Source: an uncultured Lachnospiraceae bacterium
GTDB lineage: Bacteria > Bacillota > Clostridia > Lachnospirales > Lachnospiraceae
Assembly (NCBI GenBank): GCA_958402795.1
Contig: CATXUX010000004.1
Coordinates: forward strand, 77,335 to 141,334
Reading direction: 5' to 3'
DNA length: 64,000 bases
The position numbers were made by a program, and so were the translations under genes. Position 1 is the first letter of the stretch, and every line of letters starts with the position of its first letter. A model generated the notes under the pieces. The model saw only the letters and a list, made by a program, of their open reading frames with translations, had not been told where the DNA came from and ran no database searches. Below are positions 50,478 through 59,403 of this stretch, piece after piece.

Positions 50478-50921
50478 CAGTCCAATCCTTTGGCACAATC
50501 GTATAGTGGCAGAACAAGTACGACAGTCCATACTTGTTCTGCAAGCATGTAGAAATGGTTTTAAATTCTGTTTCTTAGATGAAAGGATCGCAGTCGGGAA
50601 CTGGGATAGTAACTGTTGCACTGCTACTGGCGGGAAGGCAAAATGCACAAAAAATAAACCTTGTTCTTGACTAAAATACAAGAAAAATTGGACAAAATCA
50701 ATAAAAATAGATAGAAAAATACAAATCTACAAATTCTAAAAGCACTTTAAAATAATCAAAAGTATACAAAATATACAAAAATCGAATTTTGCAAATCACG
50801 TTAAAAACACGACCGTTCACGTATTTTTTCCTCCGGATTTCAAAGAAAATGCTATGATAACTTCACAGAAAAAAGGAAAGAACAAGTTCTTCTTTCCGGG
50901 ACACAAGAGAGGAGGGACACT
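50478..50921. other. AT-rich intergenic region between the PTS and GH78 operons
   Basis: No gene is supported in these 444 bases. A perfect 12-bp hairpin (GCAGAACAAGTA and TACTTGTTCTGC, 50509-50542) ends the PTS operon side, without a T run. The rest is A-rich up to about 50810, which may be a regulator or upstream promoter element. An extended -10, TGCTATGAT, at 50850-50858 is the likely GH78 promoter; its -35 is poor, so an activator is probable. Confidence 0.6.
50850..50858 (+). promoter_or_regulatory. Probable promoter of the GH78 operon
   Basis: TGCTATGAT is an extended -10 element 63 bases before the ATG, with no good -35. The leader ends in GAGAGGAGGGAC. Confidence 0.4.
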
Positions 50922-53498
50922 ATGTTAGAAATATCCCGATTTACGGTGGAAAATCTGACGGACGGATGTGTTACAGACCAGCCGAAGCCGTGCTTTGCAT
51001 ACCGGCTTTCTTCGGACCGGAACAATGTTTCCATACAGGAGGCAGTCCTGTCGGTGAACGGCTGGAGCACACGGATGGCAGAGCAGACCGGGACGCGGTA
51101 CGGCGGGCAGAAGCTGGATCCGTTTACGCAGTATACGGCGCTGCTCACCGTTACGGACGATGCGGGAGAATCCGCGGAAGCCTCTGTGACATTCGAAACC
51201 GGCCGGATGGGGACGGCATGGAGCGGAAACTGGATCAGCGATCCTGCGTATTCCTTTACAGAGAAGAAGGTATCTCCGATTCCTATGCTGTTCCGTAAGA
51301 AACTCCATCTGCGGGGAAAGGTGGCGTCTGCAAAAATGTATGCGACGGCGCTTGGAATCTATGAGCTGAACATCGACGGAAAAAAAGTGGGAGACCGCTA
51401 TTTTGCGCCGGGGTTCACTTCCTACAAACATGAGATGCAGTATCAGGTGTACGATATCGGCGGCATGCTCAAAAGAAAGGAGGCGGTGTTTACCGCAGTG
51501 GTCGCGGGAGGCTGGGCGGTAGGTTCCTTCGTGTTTACGAGGAACAACCGGTTTTACGCAGACCGGCAGGCATTTCTCACAGAGATCCATATTGTTTATG
51601 AAGACGGTTCGGAAGAAATCATCGGGACGGACGAATCCTGGGAGGTGACAGAAGAAGGACCGTACCGCATGGCAGATCTTTACGACGGGGAGACATATGA
51701 CGCAGCGGTGGACCTGGATCAGATCAGTTGGAGAAAAGCGGCAAAGGAAGAACTGAAGTTTACGCCGAACCTGTTTGCGGACTATGGAAGTCCTGTAAAA
51801 GCGCATGAGGAAATGCATCCGGTATCGGTAAACCGCCTGGATGACGGGACACTTGTCTATGATTTCGGACAGAACTTTGCCGGAGTAGTGAAGCTGAAGC
51901 TGCGGGGGAAAAAAGGACAGAAAGTCACGGTCAGACATGCTGAAATCCTGAATAAAGACGGCAGTCTGAATGTGAAATTCCTGCGTACGGCGAAAGCGAC
52001 GGCGACATATCTGTGCCGCGACGGGGAGCAGGAGTACAGTCCGAAACTGACTTATATGGGATTCCGGTATGTCGGAATTCAGGGGATTGAGGAATCGGAT
52101 ATTGAGGTTTCTGCGCTTGCACTTTACTCGGATGTTGAGACGATCGGAGAATTTACCTGCTCCGATGGGATGCTTAACCGCCTGCAGCAGAATATTGTTT
52201 GGAGCAGCAAGTCGAATTTCGTGGATATTCCGACGGACTGTCCGCAGCGTGACGAGAGAATGGGGTGGACCGGAGATATTGCGGTTTTTGCACCTACGGC
52301 ATGTTTTAACTTCAATCTTACCCGGTTTCTGGACAAATGGCTTTGGGACGTGCGGTCAGAACAGCTTCCGTCAGGAGGACTTCCGAACACAGTTCCGGTG
52401 CAGGGATATGGATTCCCCGCAACGATGCCTTCGATGGCGATCGACTGGTGGGGCGACGCCTGTGTGCTGGTTCCGTGGGCACAGTATATGGCAAACGGCG
52501 ATATTGAGGTTTTAAAAGAGATGTATCCGACGATGAAAAAATACGTCAAAGCGTGCCGGTTCTGGGCAGGCATCGGAGTCGGAAAGCACCGGTATATCTG
52601 GCATACTCCATCCATGCTGCATTTCGGAGACTGGGTGGCGCCGGATGTGCCGAAGATGTCGCAGTGGCAGGCGAGAAGCCGGTGGACGGCGACAGCGAGT
52701 CTGTACAATACGAGCAGGCTTACCGGACAGGCGGCAAAGCTTCTGGGAGAGAAGGAGGATGCCGAATATTTTGAAACATTATCCGAAAAAGTGGCGGACG
52801 CCTACATCTCCGTTTTTACAGACGGAAACGGAAAGCTGAAGCAGGAATTTCAGACCGCATATGTACTGCCGCTCCGGCTTGGGATGTTTTCCGAAGAGAC
52901 GAGAGAAAAAGCAGCAGATAACCTGGTGAATCTGCTGAAAAAATCCGATTACTGTATCGGGACAGGATTTCCGGGGACGCCGTATATCTTGTTTGCACTG
53001 GCGGACAACGGGCAGGAGGACGCGGCGTTTCGAATGCTGATGAATACGAAGTGTCCGTCATGGCTGTACGAAGTCAAATCCGGTGCGACGACGATCTGGG
53101 AGCGATGGGACGGACTGGATGAAAACGGAGAGTGTCCGATCAGCGATGACGGAACAGACATGATGATTTCTTATAACCATTATGCGTCCGGGGCAGTCGG
53201 CGCATTTCTGTACCAGAGGATCGCGGGGATTGAAGCGACAGAACCGGGATACCGGTCGTTTCGTATTAAACCTCTCGTAGGCGGCGGACTCACATTCGCG
53301 AAAGGAAGCACGGTCACCCCCTTTGGAAGAATCGCATCCGAATGGGAGATCCGGGATGGAATATTTGCACTGGATATCGAGGTGCCGGTGGGGACGAGCT
53401 GCACGGTCACACTTCCGGACGGAAGTTCAGCAGAGTATGGCAGCGGGAGCTATCATCTGAGCTGCCCTTATAGAAAAGAGAAAGGAAGTAATACATGA
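50922..53498 (+). CDS. GH78 alpha-L-rhamnosidase
   Basis: This 858-residue enzyme has the GH78 layout: beta domains (about 1-400), then an (alpha/alpha)6 barrel (about 420-770), then a C-terminal beta domain. The catalytic region reads DCPQRDERMGWTGDIAVFAP near residue 438, with the general-acid Glu in DERMGW, and a second conserved Glu lies in TTIWERWDG near 727. It removes terminal rhamnose from plant glycosides such as flavonoid rutinosides or from pectic side chains. No signal peptide is seen, so it acts inside the cell on imported material. The GPH symporter overlaps its stop codon. Confidence 0.9.
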   Translation: MLEISRFTVENLTDGCVTDQPKPCFAYRLSSDRNNVSIQEAVLSVNGWSTRMAEQTGTRYGGQKLDPFTQYTALLTVTDDAGESAEASVTFETGRMGTAWSGNWISDPAYSFTEKKVSPIPMLFRKKLHLRGKVASAKMYATALGIYELNIDGKKVGDRYFAPGFTSYKHEMQYQVYDIGGMLKRKEAVFTAVVAGGWAVGSFVFTRNNRFYADRQAFLTEIHIVYEDGSEEIIGTDESWEVTEEGPYRMADLYDGETYDAAVDLDQISWRKAAKEELKFTPNLFADYGSPVKAHEEMHPVSVNRLDDGTLVYDFGQNFAGVVKLKLRGKKGQKVTVRHAEILNKDGSLNVKFLRTAKATATYLCRDGEQEYSPKLTYMGFRYVGIQGIEESDIEVSALALYSDVETIGEFTCSDGMLNRLQQNIVWSSKSNFVDIPTDCPQRDERMGWTGDIAVFAPTACFNFNLTRFLDKWLWDVRSEQLPSGGLPNTVPVQGYGFPATMPSMAIDWWGDACVLVPWAQYMANGDIEVLKEMYPTMKKYVKACRFWAGIGVGKHRYIWHTPSMLHFGDWVAPDVPKMSQWQARSRWTATASLYNTSRLTGQAAKLLGEKEDAEYFETLSEKVADAYISVFTDGNGKLKQEFQTAYVLPLRLGMFSEETREKAADNLVNLLKKSDYCIGTGFPGTPYILFALADNGQEDAAFRMLMNTKCPSWLYEVKSGATTIWERWDGLDENGECPISDDGTDMMISYNHYASGAVGAFLYQRIAGIEATEPGYRSFRIKPLVGGGLTFAKGSTVTPFGRIASEWEIRDGIFALDIEVPVGTSCTVTLPDGSSAEYGSGSYHLSCPYRKEKGSNT

Positions 53499-54970
53499 TG
53501 GAGGGGAAAACACAGTCCAATTTCTGGAATACACCGCTGACTGTTTCGGCTGTGAAAGGAAAAGACGTGAACAAGGCGGAGATGCTGATCGGCTATTTCC
53601 TTGGCCCGCTTGGCGGACTGCTTTCATCGGGGATATTTACCAGCATTCTGAACACCTATTTTACGGATGTTCTGAAGCTGGATCTGACGTTTCTGACAAC
53701 ACTGCAGCTCGCCTCGACGATCCTGATCGTCATCGCGAATCTGGTAGTCGGGCAGTTGATCGAACGGACAAAGGTACTGGCAGGGAAAGCGCGTCCATGG
53801 ATCCTTCTGTCGGCGCTGACATTGTCCGTGGCGTCGGTGTTGATGTTTATCGTGCCGTTCGAGGGAACGATGAAAATGGTGTGGATCGCAGTGGCATACA
53901 ACTTGTATTATTCTGTCGCATACCCGATCTACAATACGGCAAACTCCACACTGGTCGCCGTTTCTACAAGAAATTCAGACCAGAGAGGACAGCTTGCCTC
54001 CCTCACCAATATCGCAGGTCTGGCGGCGATGGGCGCAGGCTCTATGGTTTTCCCGATCCTTGTGTCATTTGCACTGAAGGAAAATCAGGGACTCTGGTTT
54101 GTGGCGATGCTGGCAGTGGGGATCATCACGGCGCTGACGGTATTTCTGCAGTATAAATTCACCAGAGAGCGTGTCACAGAAGAGCTTCTGGCAGATCAAA
54201 AGGCGCAGAAGGAGGACGTTCGGAAACAAACCGTTTCTATGGGAGCGCAGCTCAAGGCGGTTGCATCGGAAAAGAGCTGGTGGATCGTGATGCTGTTTTA
54301 TCTGATCTTTCAGTTTGCCGGGGCGATCAAAAACGGATCTATGTCTTATTTCTGCAAATGGGTGCTGGACAACTCCGTGATGGGTGCGGACGCATGGGGA
54401 ACCTACCAGTCTATACTGGCGATCATGGGAGCAATCCCGATGGCAGTGGCAATGCTTTTTGTCAATCCGCTCTGCCAGAAATTCGGAAAGAGACGCACAG
54501 TCAGTGTATTCTTGCTACTGGGAGCTGCCGGAGGCGTCATCGCCGGAATGGGCGGCAGCAATATCATTCCGGTTGCAGTGGGCGTTGCCCTGAAGTGTCT
54601 GGGTTCTTCTCCGGCGTGCTACATGATCCTGGCGATGCTGGCGGATGTGATCGATCATATCGAATGGAAGACCGGACTTCGGACAGACGGTCTGACGATG
54701 TCGATCTACAGCTCGCTTATGGTGGCGGCGTCTCCGGTCATGAACGCAGTATTTTCCGCCATTTTGAATGTGGTGGGATATGACCAGAACCTGACGGTCG
54801 GCACAGATATGCAGAGCGCGGCGGCACAGATGGGAATTTCCGTCAGCTATATCTGGATCGAGACCGTGGCGTATGTGATATGCGCGGTGCTTCTGTTCTT
54901 GTTTTTCCGGGTGGAAGATAACCTGAAAGCAGAGCAGGAAGAGATAAAAAAGAGAAACGATTCTATCTGA
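53495..54970 (+). CDS. GPH-family glycoside symporter
   Basis: This 491-residue transporter has twelve predicted helices and belongs to the glycoside-pentoside-hexuronide:cation family (LVVGQLIERTKVLAGKARPW after helix 2 and MLADVIDHIEWKTGLRTDGL in the second half). It overlaps the GH78 gene by four bases (ATGA), so their translation is coupled. Together with GH78 and GH3 it should import rhamnose-containing glycosides. Another ATG three bases later is equally possible as the start. Confidence 0.9.
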   Translation: MMEGKTQSNFWNTPLTVSAVKGKDVNKAEMLIGYFLGPLGGLLSSGIFTSILNTYFTDVLKLDLTFLTTLQLASTILIVIANLVVGQLIERTKVLAGKARPWILLSALTLSVASVLMFIVPFEGTMKMVWIAVAYNLYYSVAYPIYNTANSTLVAVSTRNSDQRGQLASLTNIAGLAAMGAGSMVFPILVSFALKENQGLWFVAMLAVGIITALTVFLQYKFTRERVTEELLADQKAQKEDVRKQTVSMGAQLKAVASEKSWWIVMLFYLIFQFAGAIKNGSMSYFCKWVLDNSVMGADAWGTYQSILAIMGAIPMAVAMLFVNPLCQKFGKRRTVSVFLLLGAAGGVIAGMGGSNIIPVAVGVALKCLGSSPACYMILAMLADVIDHIEWKTGLRTDGLTMSIYSSLMVAASPVMNAVFSAILNVVGYDQNLTVGTDMQSAAAQMGISVSYIWIETVAYVICAVLLFLFFRVEDNLKAEQEEIKKRNDSI

Positions 54971-54981
54971 AGGAGGATATC

Positions 54982-57900
54982 ATGGAAGAAAAAAAGAAGA
55001 AATCAAAACGTCGTCTGTGGAGGGGACTGACGACAACAGGAACAACGCTTCTGACACTTTCTCTGTCAGCGTCAATGGTGATTGATACGTTCCGAACGGA
55101 TATTGATAAGTTCCTGGGGACACAGAGCACGCAGATGGTTACGGAAAATCAGACAGAAGACGATTATGGATTTAAGTCTGACTACAGCAGCACGACAGAG
55201 CTTCTCGACGCGATCGAAGATCTGGGCGAGCGGATGAACGAGGAGGGAAGTGTCCTTCTGAAAAATGAAAACAATGCGCTTCCACTTTCCGAGGAAGAAA
55301 CGCAGAAAGTTTCCCTTCTCGGATTCAGCAGTTATTATCCGGTGCAGGGCGGAGATTTCGGAAGCTCTCTGGCGGAGAATGAGGGAACGGACGCCGATAC
55401 CGTAGATATGGTGGAAGCATTTACGGCAAAAGGATATTCCTTGAATCCGACCGTGCAGGCAATGTATGAGGGGATGAAAGAAAGCTTTAAGTCGGAAGCG
55501 GTACTGCCATGGGGAGTGACCACATATTACCGCACAACAGCGCCGGGAACAGACGGAACATTTACCAGTCTTGAACCTTCGCAGGAAGCGCTGGACGAAG
55601 CGGACAGCAGTTGGCGGGACAGCATGGACGAGTACAATGTCATGGTTGTGACGCTGGCACGCGCGGCAGGAGAAAACTGCAATTACATGCCGGGGGAGGA
55701 CGGAGTGAACCCGGATCAGGATCTGAACCAGTCGGATCCGCTTGGACTTTCTGATACGGAGCGTGCGATCATTGACGCAGCAGTTGAGGAAAAATCTGAA
55801 AACGGCGGAAAGGTAATTGTGCTTCTGAATAATGCAAGTGCAATGGAGATTGATGAGATTAAGAACAATGAGGGTGTCGATGCAATCCTTGAAATCGGCC
55901 TTCCGGGCGGATACGGATTCTATGGGGTGGCAGATGTGTTAAGCGGCGACGCCAATCCATCCGGACATCTTGCCGATACATATGCGGTAGATAATTCCGC
56001 ATCGCCGGCAGCGCAGAACTATGGAAATTATGAGTGGACAAACGCAGATTCGGCATACTCCATCAATTCTGAGATCGTGGAAGCAGAAAGTATTTATACG
56101 GGATATAAATATTATGAGACAAGGTATGCGGATACCGTGCTTGGTCAGGGTAATGCGGACGCATCTGTGGGAAGCTCTACAGGAAATGCATGGAATTACG
56201 ATGACGAGGTATCCTATCCGTTTGGATATGGACTGTCGTACACGACGTTTTCGCAGGAACTGGAAAGTCTGGATGTCGATCTTGAGAGCCGGACGGTTAC
56301 TGCGGAAGTGACTGTGACAAATACGGGAGATGTGGCAGGAAAAGATGTTGTTCAGCTTTATGTGTCTGTTCCATACACAGATTATGACAGGGAACATCTG
56401 GTGGAAAAATCGGCAGTGCAGCTTTTGGATTACGAGAAAACAGAAGAGCTGAAACCGGGCGAATCCGTAACTGTGACGATCACAGCAGATGCACAGGATA
56501 TGGCAAGCTGGGACAGCACATGTGAAAATGAAGCGGGAACAACCGGAAATTATATTCTGGATGAAGGCGACTACTATTTTACAATCGGAAATGGATCGCA
56601 TGAAGCGGTCAATAATGTACTTGCCGCACAGGGATATTCTGAAACAGACGGCATGACGGAAGCAGGAGATGCGGATAACGTACAGACCTGGAGCCTGTCA
56701 GCAATGGATACGTCATCCTTTGCATACACCGTAAATGGAACAGCAGTGGAGAACCAGCTTCAGGATATGGATCTGAATTACTATATGCCGGATACCGTGA
56801 CGTATCTTTCCAGAAATGACTGGAGCGGGACATGGCCGCAGACATATAAAGATCTGACAGCGACAGACGACATGATTGAGATCATGAAAAATGATACTTA
56901 TGAGATCACAGCACAGGGAGATACGGACTCAGTTACATTTGGCGCGGACAACGGACTGACGCTTGCAGACTTGAAAAATGCGGATTCGGATGATGAGAGA
57001 TGGAATGAACTTATGGATCAGATCACACTGGAAGACTGCATGATCCGTACGGGTTTTGGCGGTACAAGCACAAAGGCGATCGAGTCGATCTCTTCACCGG
57101 AAGCGATTCAGAATGACGGACCGAATGGAATTAATTCCTATACACTTGGACAGTATGCAAACACGGATGAATCTTCTGCGGATCCATATGTTGTATCGGA
57201 AGATGATCCGAATCTGAACTACAAGTTCGGAACCATGAGCAGTGAAACAGTAATTGCCCAGACATTCAGCAAGGAATTAGCTGCTGAGTACGGTGCGGTA
57301 ATCGGAAACTATTCCATCTGGTCAAACCTGACGATCTTCTGGGGCGCGGGTACGAACCTGCACCGGACACCGTATAATGCGCGGAACCACGAATATTATT
57401 CAGAAGACGCGGTACTGACTGCTTATCAGGCAGCAAGCTATATTGCAGCAGGAAAAGAATACGGCTGTATCATTGCACCGAAACACTATGCATTTAATGA
57501 TACGGAGATTAACCGTTCCGGTATCGCAACCTTTATGACAGAGCAGAAAGCGCGCGAAAATGAACTGCGCGGTGTGCAGGCTTCTGTGGAAGACGCAGAG
57601 ACGCTTGGCGTAATGACGACCTTCAACCGGATTGGCTGCACAGCCGGAAATGCGCATTACGGACTGCTCATGAATATCCTGCGCGGCGAGTGGGGATTCA
57701 AAGGCCTGATGAGCGAAGACTTTATTCAGGACGCGAACTACAGCGTGCTGAAAGAGGCGGTTCACTGCGGCGTTACGATGACTTGCAACACTGGGGACAG
57801 CACGATGGAAGCAGTCAGCGCGAAATGGGATTACTGGACCACCGACAATGTAAGTCAGGACGCAGTGCTTCTTCAGGATCTGAAGAATGTTATGACATGG

Positions 57901-58077
57901 CAGGCATATGCGCTGGCAAATTCCAATGCAATGGATGGTCTGAATGAAACGTCGGAAATTGTTGACGTAAGAACCTGGTATGATAATGCACTGACAGGTG
58001 CGCAGATCGTATTTGCACTCCTGACGATCGCGGCGCTTGTGATGTATCTGAAAGAAACAAAAAAACGGAATCAATAA
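54982..58077 (+). CDS. Membrane-anchored GH3 glycoside hydrolase with permuted domains
   Basis: This 1031-residue protein has a membrane helix near residues 14-34 and another at the C-terminus (about 1003-1023). The GH3 domains come in reversed order: first the alpha/beta sandwich (EEGSVLLKNENNALPL to GHLADTYAVD, about 80-330), then a fibronectin-like domain (VTVTNTGDVAGKDVVQLYVS, about 435-545), then the TIM barrel (about 640-960) with NDGPNGIN and GLMSEDFIQDANYS, where the Asp should be the nucleophile. Permuted GH3 enzymes are known in Firmicutes. Two membrane anchors would place the whole enzyme on the outside of the cell. It probably trims beta-linked glucose before uptake. Confidence 0.87.
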   Translation: MEEKKKKSKRRLWRGLTTTGTTLLTLSLSASMVIDTFRTDIDKFLGTQSTQMVTENQTEDDYGFKSDYSSTTELLDAIEDLGERMNEEGSVLLKNENNALPLSEEETQKVSLLGFSSYYPVQGGDFGSSLAENEGTDADTVDMVEAFTAKGYSLNPTVQAMYEGMKESFKSEAVLPWGVTTYYRTTAPGTDGTFTSLEPSQEALDEADSSWRDSMDEYNVMVVTLARAAGENCNYMPGEDGVNPDQDLNQSDPLGLSDTERAIIDAAVEEKSENGGKVIVLLNNASAMEIDEIKNNEGVDAILEIGLPGGYGFYGVADVLSGDANPSGHLADTYAVDNSASPAAQNYGNYEWTNADSAYSINSEIVEAESIYTGYKYYETRYADTVLGQGNADASVGSSTGNAWNYDDEVSYPFGYGLSYTTFSQELESLDVDLESRTVTAEVTVTNTGDVAGKDVVQLYVSVPYTDYDREHLVEKSAVQLLDYEKTEELKPGESVTVTITADAQDMASWDSTCENEAGTTGNYILDEGDYYFTIGNGSHEAVNNVLAAQGYSETDGMTEAGDADNVQTWSLSAMDTSSFAYTVNGTAVENQLQDMDLNYYMPDTVTYLSRNDWSGTWPQTYKDLTATDDMIEIMKNDTYEITAQGDTDSVTFGADNGLTLADLKNADSDDERWNELMDQITLEDCMIRTGFGGTSTKAIESISSPEAIQNDGPNGINSYTLGQYANTDESSADPYVVSEDDPNLNYKFGTMSSETVIAQTFSKELAAEYGAVIGNYSIWSNLTIFWGAGTNLHRTPYNARNHEYYSEDAVLTAYQAASYIAAGKEYGCIIAPKHYAFNDTEINRSGIATFMTEQKARENELRGVQASVEDAETLGVMTTFNRIGCTAGNAHYGLLMNILRGEWGFKGLMSEDFIQDANYSVLKEAVHCGVTMTCNTGDSTMEAVSAKWDYWTTDNVSQDAVLLQDLKNVMTWQAYALANSNAMDGLNETSEIVDVRTWYDNALTGAQIVFALLTIAALVMYLKETKKRNQ

Positions 58078-58092
58078 GAGGGAGGAAGAGAG

Positions 58093-58527
58093 ATGAGTTT
58101 TTTAAAGAAACAGTCCGCCGGATGTTACCTGCTGGTTTTAACGGCGATCCTTTCCGCGGCAAGTGTGGTTTTTTATCTGATTAACTGTAATACATCCTAC
58201 TTTTCAAATCTGGGAGTAAACCCGGGGATTGTAATCTGCCTGATACTGGCAGCACTGCTGGAGTTGGCGATGGTGATCGGGATCAATAAGGTGGGAGCAC
58301 AGAAGTATTTTGATCTTGTTCCGGTCATCTGTGCGGCACTCTTGATGGTAGCGTTTGTCTTATTCATAAGTGTGAGAGTAAACAGTATTGCTACGATTAT
58401 GTCATTTGAGCGAAACGACCAGACGATGGCAGACTTAAGCAGCGCTATTGTAGGGATGGTATTGTGTCTTGCGGCAGTGATCTGCAATCTTGTGGGCAGT
58501 TTTTTCAAAACGATAAGAGAAGAATAA
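58093..58527 (+). CDS. Small four-helix membrane protein after GH3
   Basis: This 144-residue protein has four hydrophobic helices (about 11-33, 43-62, 75-96 and 119-140). I do not recognise its family. It follows the GH3 gene by 15 bases with a GGGAGG site, and a terminator comes after, so it is the last gene of the GH78-GPH-GH3 operon. Genes of this kind are often found beside permuted, membrane-bound GH3 enzymes, where they may help to place the enzyme in the membrane. That is inference. Confidence 0.65.
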   Translation: MSFLKKQSAGCYLLVLTAILSAASVVFYLINCNTSYFSNLGVNPGIVICLILAALLELAMVIGINKVGAQKYFDLVPVICAALLMVAFVLFISVRVNSIATIMSFERNDQTMADLSSAIVGMVLCLAAVICNLVGSFFKTIREE

Positions 58528-58544
58528 CGGCGTAAAATAAAATA

Positions 58545-58613
58545 AGAGGAGGGTGTTCCCAAACGGTGTTCCTTTGGCATGTCAAAGGGGCGAAAGGGGA
58601 CATCCTCTTTTTG
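58545..58613 (+). terminator. Terminator of the GH78-GH3 operon
   Basis: AGAGGAGGGTGTTCCC and GGGGACATCCTCTTT form the outer stem with some G-T pairs, and CCTTTG/CAAAGG form an inner stem; TTTTT follows. It separates the operon from the two-component genes. Confidence 0.75.
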
Positions 58614-58630
58614 AAACCATGGAAAAAACA

Positions 58631-58659
58631 TTGAATATAATCAGTGAATCATATAAAAT
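58631..58659 (+). promoter_or_regulatory. Promoter of the LytTR/GHKL two-component genes
   Basis: TTGAAT (58631-58636) and TAAAAT (58654-58659) are 17 bases apart, directly after the terminator and 34 bases before the regulator start. Confidence 0.5.
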
Positions 58660-58692
58660 GATACCAGAAGAAAGAGCGGGGAGGTGTACATC

Positions 58693-59403
58693 ATGCTACG
58701 CATCGCGGTCGTGGAAGATGATAAGGTTTATGCCAGACAGCTCAGAAAGTATCTCAAAAGGTACGGCGAGGAGAAAAACAGAAAGTTGTCTGTAGTAGTA
58801 TTTTCTGACGGTGAGGATATTGTGACGGATTATTCCGCGGAGTATGATATTATTTTGATGGACGTGGAAATGACTTTTATGGACGGGATGACAGCCGTAG
58901 AGAAAATCCGGGAAAAGGATTCAGAAGTCGTCATTATTTTTATTACGAATATGCCGCAGTATGCGATCCAGGGATACAAAGTGGACGCGCTGGATTATGT
59001 GCTGAAGCCGATCTCTTATTTTGCGTTTTCCCAGAGGATAGACCGGGCGCTTACAAGATTAAAGAAGGAAGAAAAACGGTATATCACGATCCCGCAGAAA
59101 GGCGGGATGATGAAGCTGGATGTTTCACAAATCTGCTATGTGGAAGTGCGGGATCATGATCTGATCTATCACTGCACAGACGGTGAGTATGTGTCGAAAG
59201 GTTCCATGGGTGAAACGGAGGAAGCACTCAGAAACGAAAATTTCTTTCGCTGCAACCGCTGCTATCTTGTAAATCTGGAGTATGTGGAAAATTTTCAGGG
59301 AAGTGCCGTAACTGTCGGAAAGGATGTCATACAGGTAAGCAGATCCAAGAAGAAAGCATTTCTTGACGCGCTGAATGATTATATGAATGAGGTGGGAAAA
59401 TGA
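58693..59403 (+). CDS. LytTR-family response regulator (AgrA/VirR type)
   Basis: This 236-residue regulator has a receiver domain (1-125) with Glu8-Asp9-Asp10 and the phosphoacceptor Asp57 in IILMDVEMTFMDG, and a LytTR DNA-binding domain (about 135-235; FFRCNRCYLVNLEYVENFQG). ATG 58693 follows GGGGAGGTG; an in-frame GTG at 58684 lies in the ribosome site. It overlaps the sensor kinase by four bases. Next to the GH78-GH3 operon it probably governs that operon or a surface function tied to it. Confidence 0.9.
   Translation: MLRIAVVEDDKVYARQLRKYLKRYGEEKNRKLSVVVFSDGEDIVTDYSAEYDIILMDVEMTFMDGMTAVEKIREKDSEVVIIFITNMPQYAIQGYKVDALDYVLKPISYFAFSQRIDRALTRLKKEEKRYITIPQKGGMMKLDVSQICYVEVRDHDLIYHCTDGEYVSKGSMGETEEALRNENFFRCNRCYLVNLEYVENFQGSAVTVGKDVIQVSRSKKKAFLDALNDYMNEVGK

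Noticed and set aside
50404..50670. Small open frame running from the end of the EIIA gene into the intergenic region
   Set aside because: It overlaps EIIA in another frame, has no ribosome site and crosses a strong hairpin.
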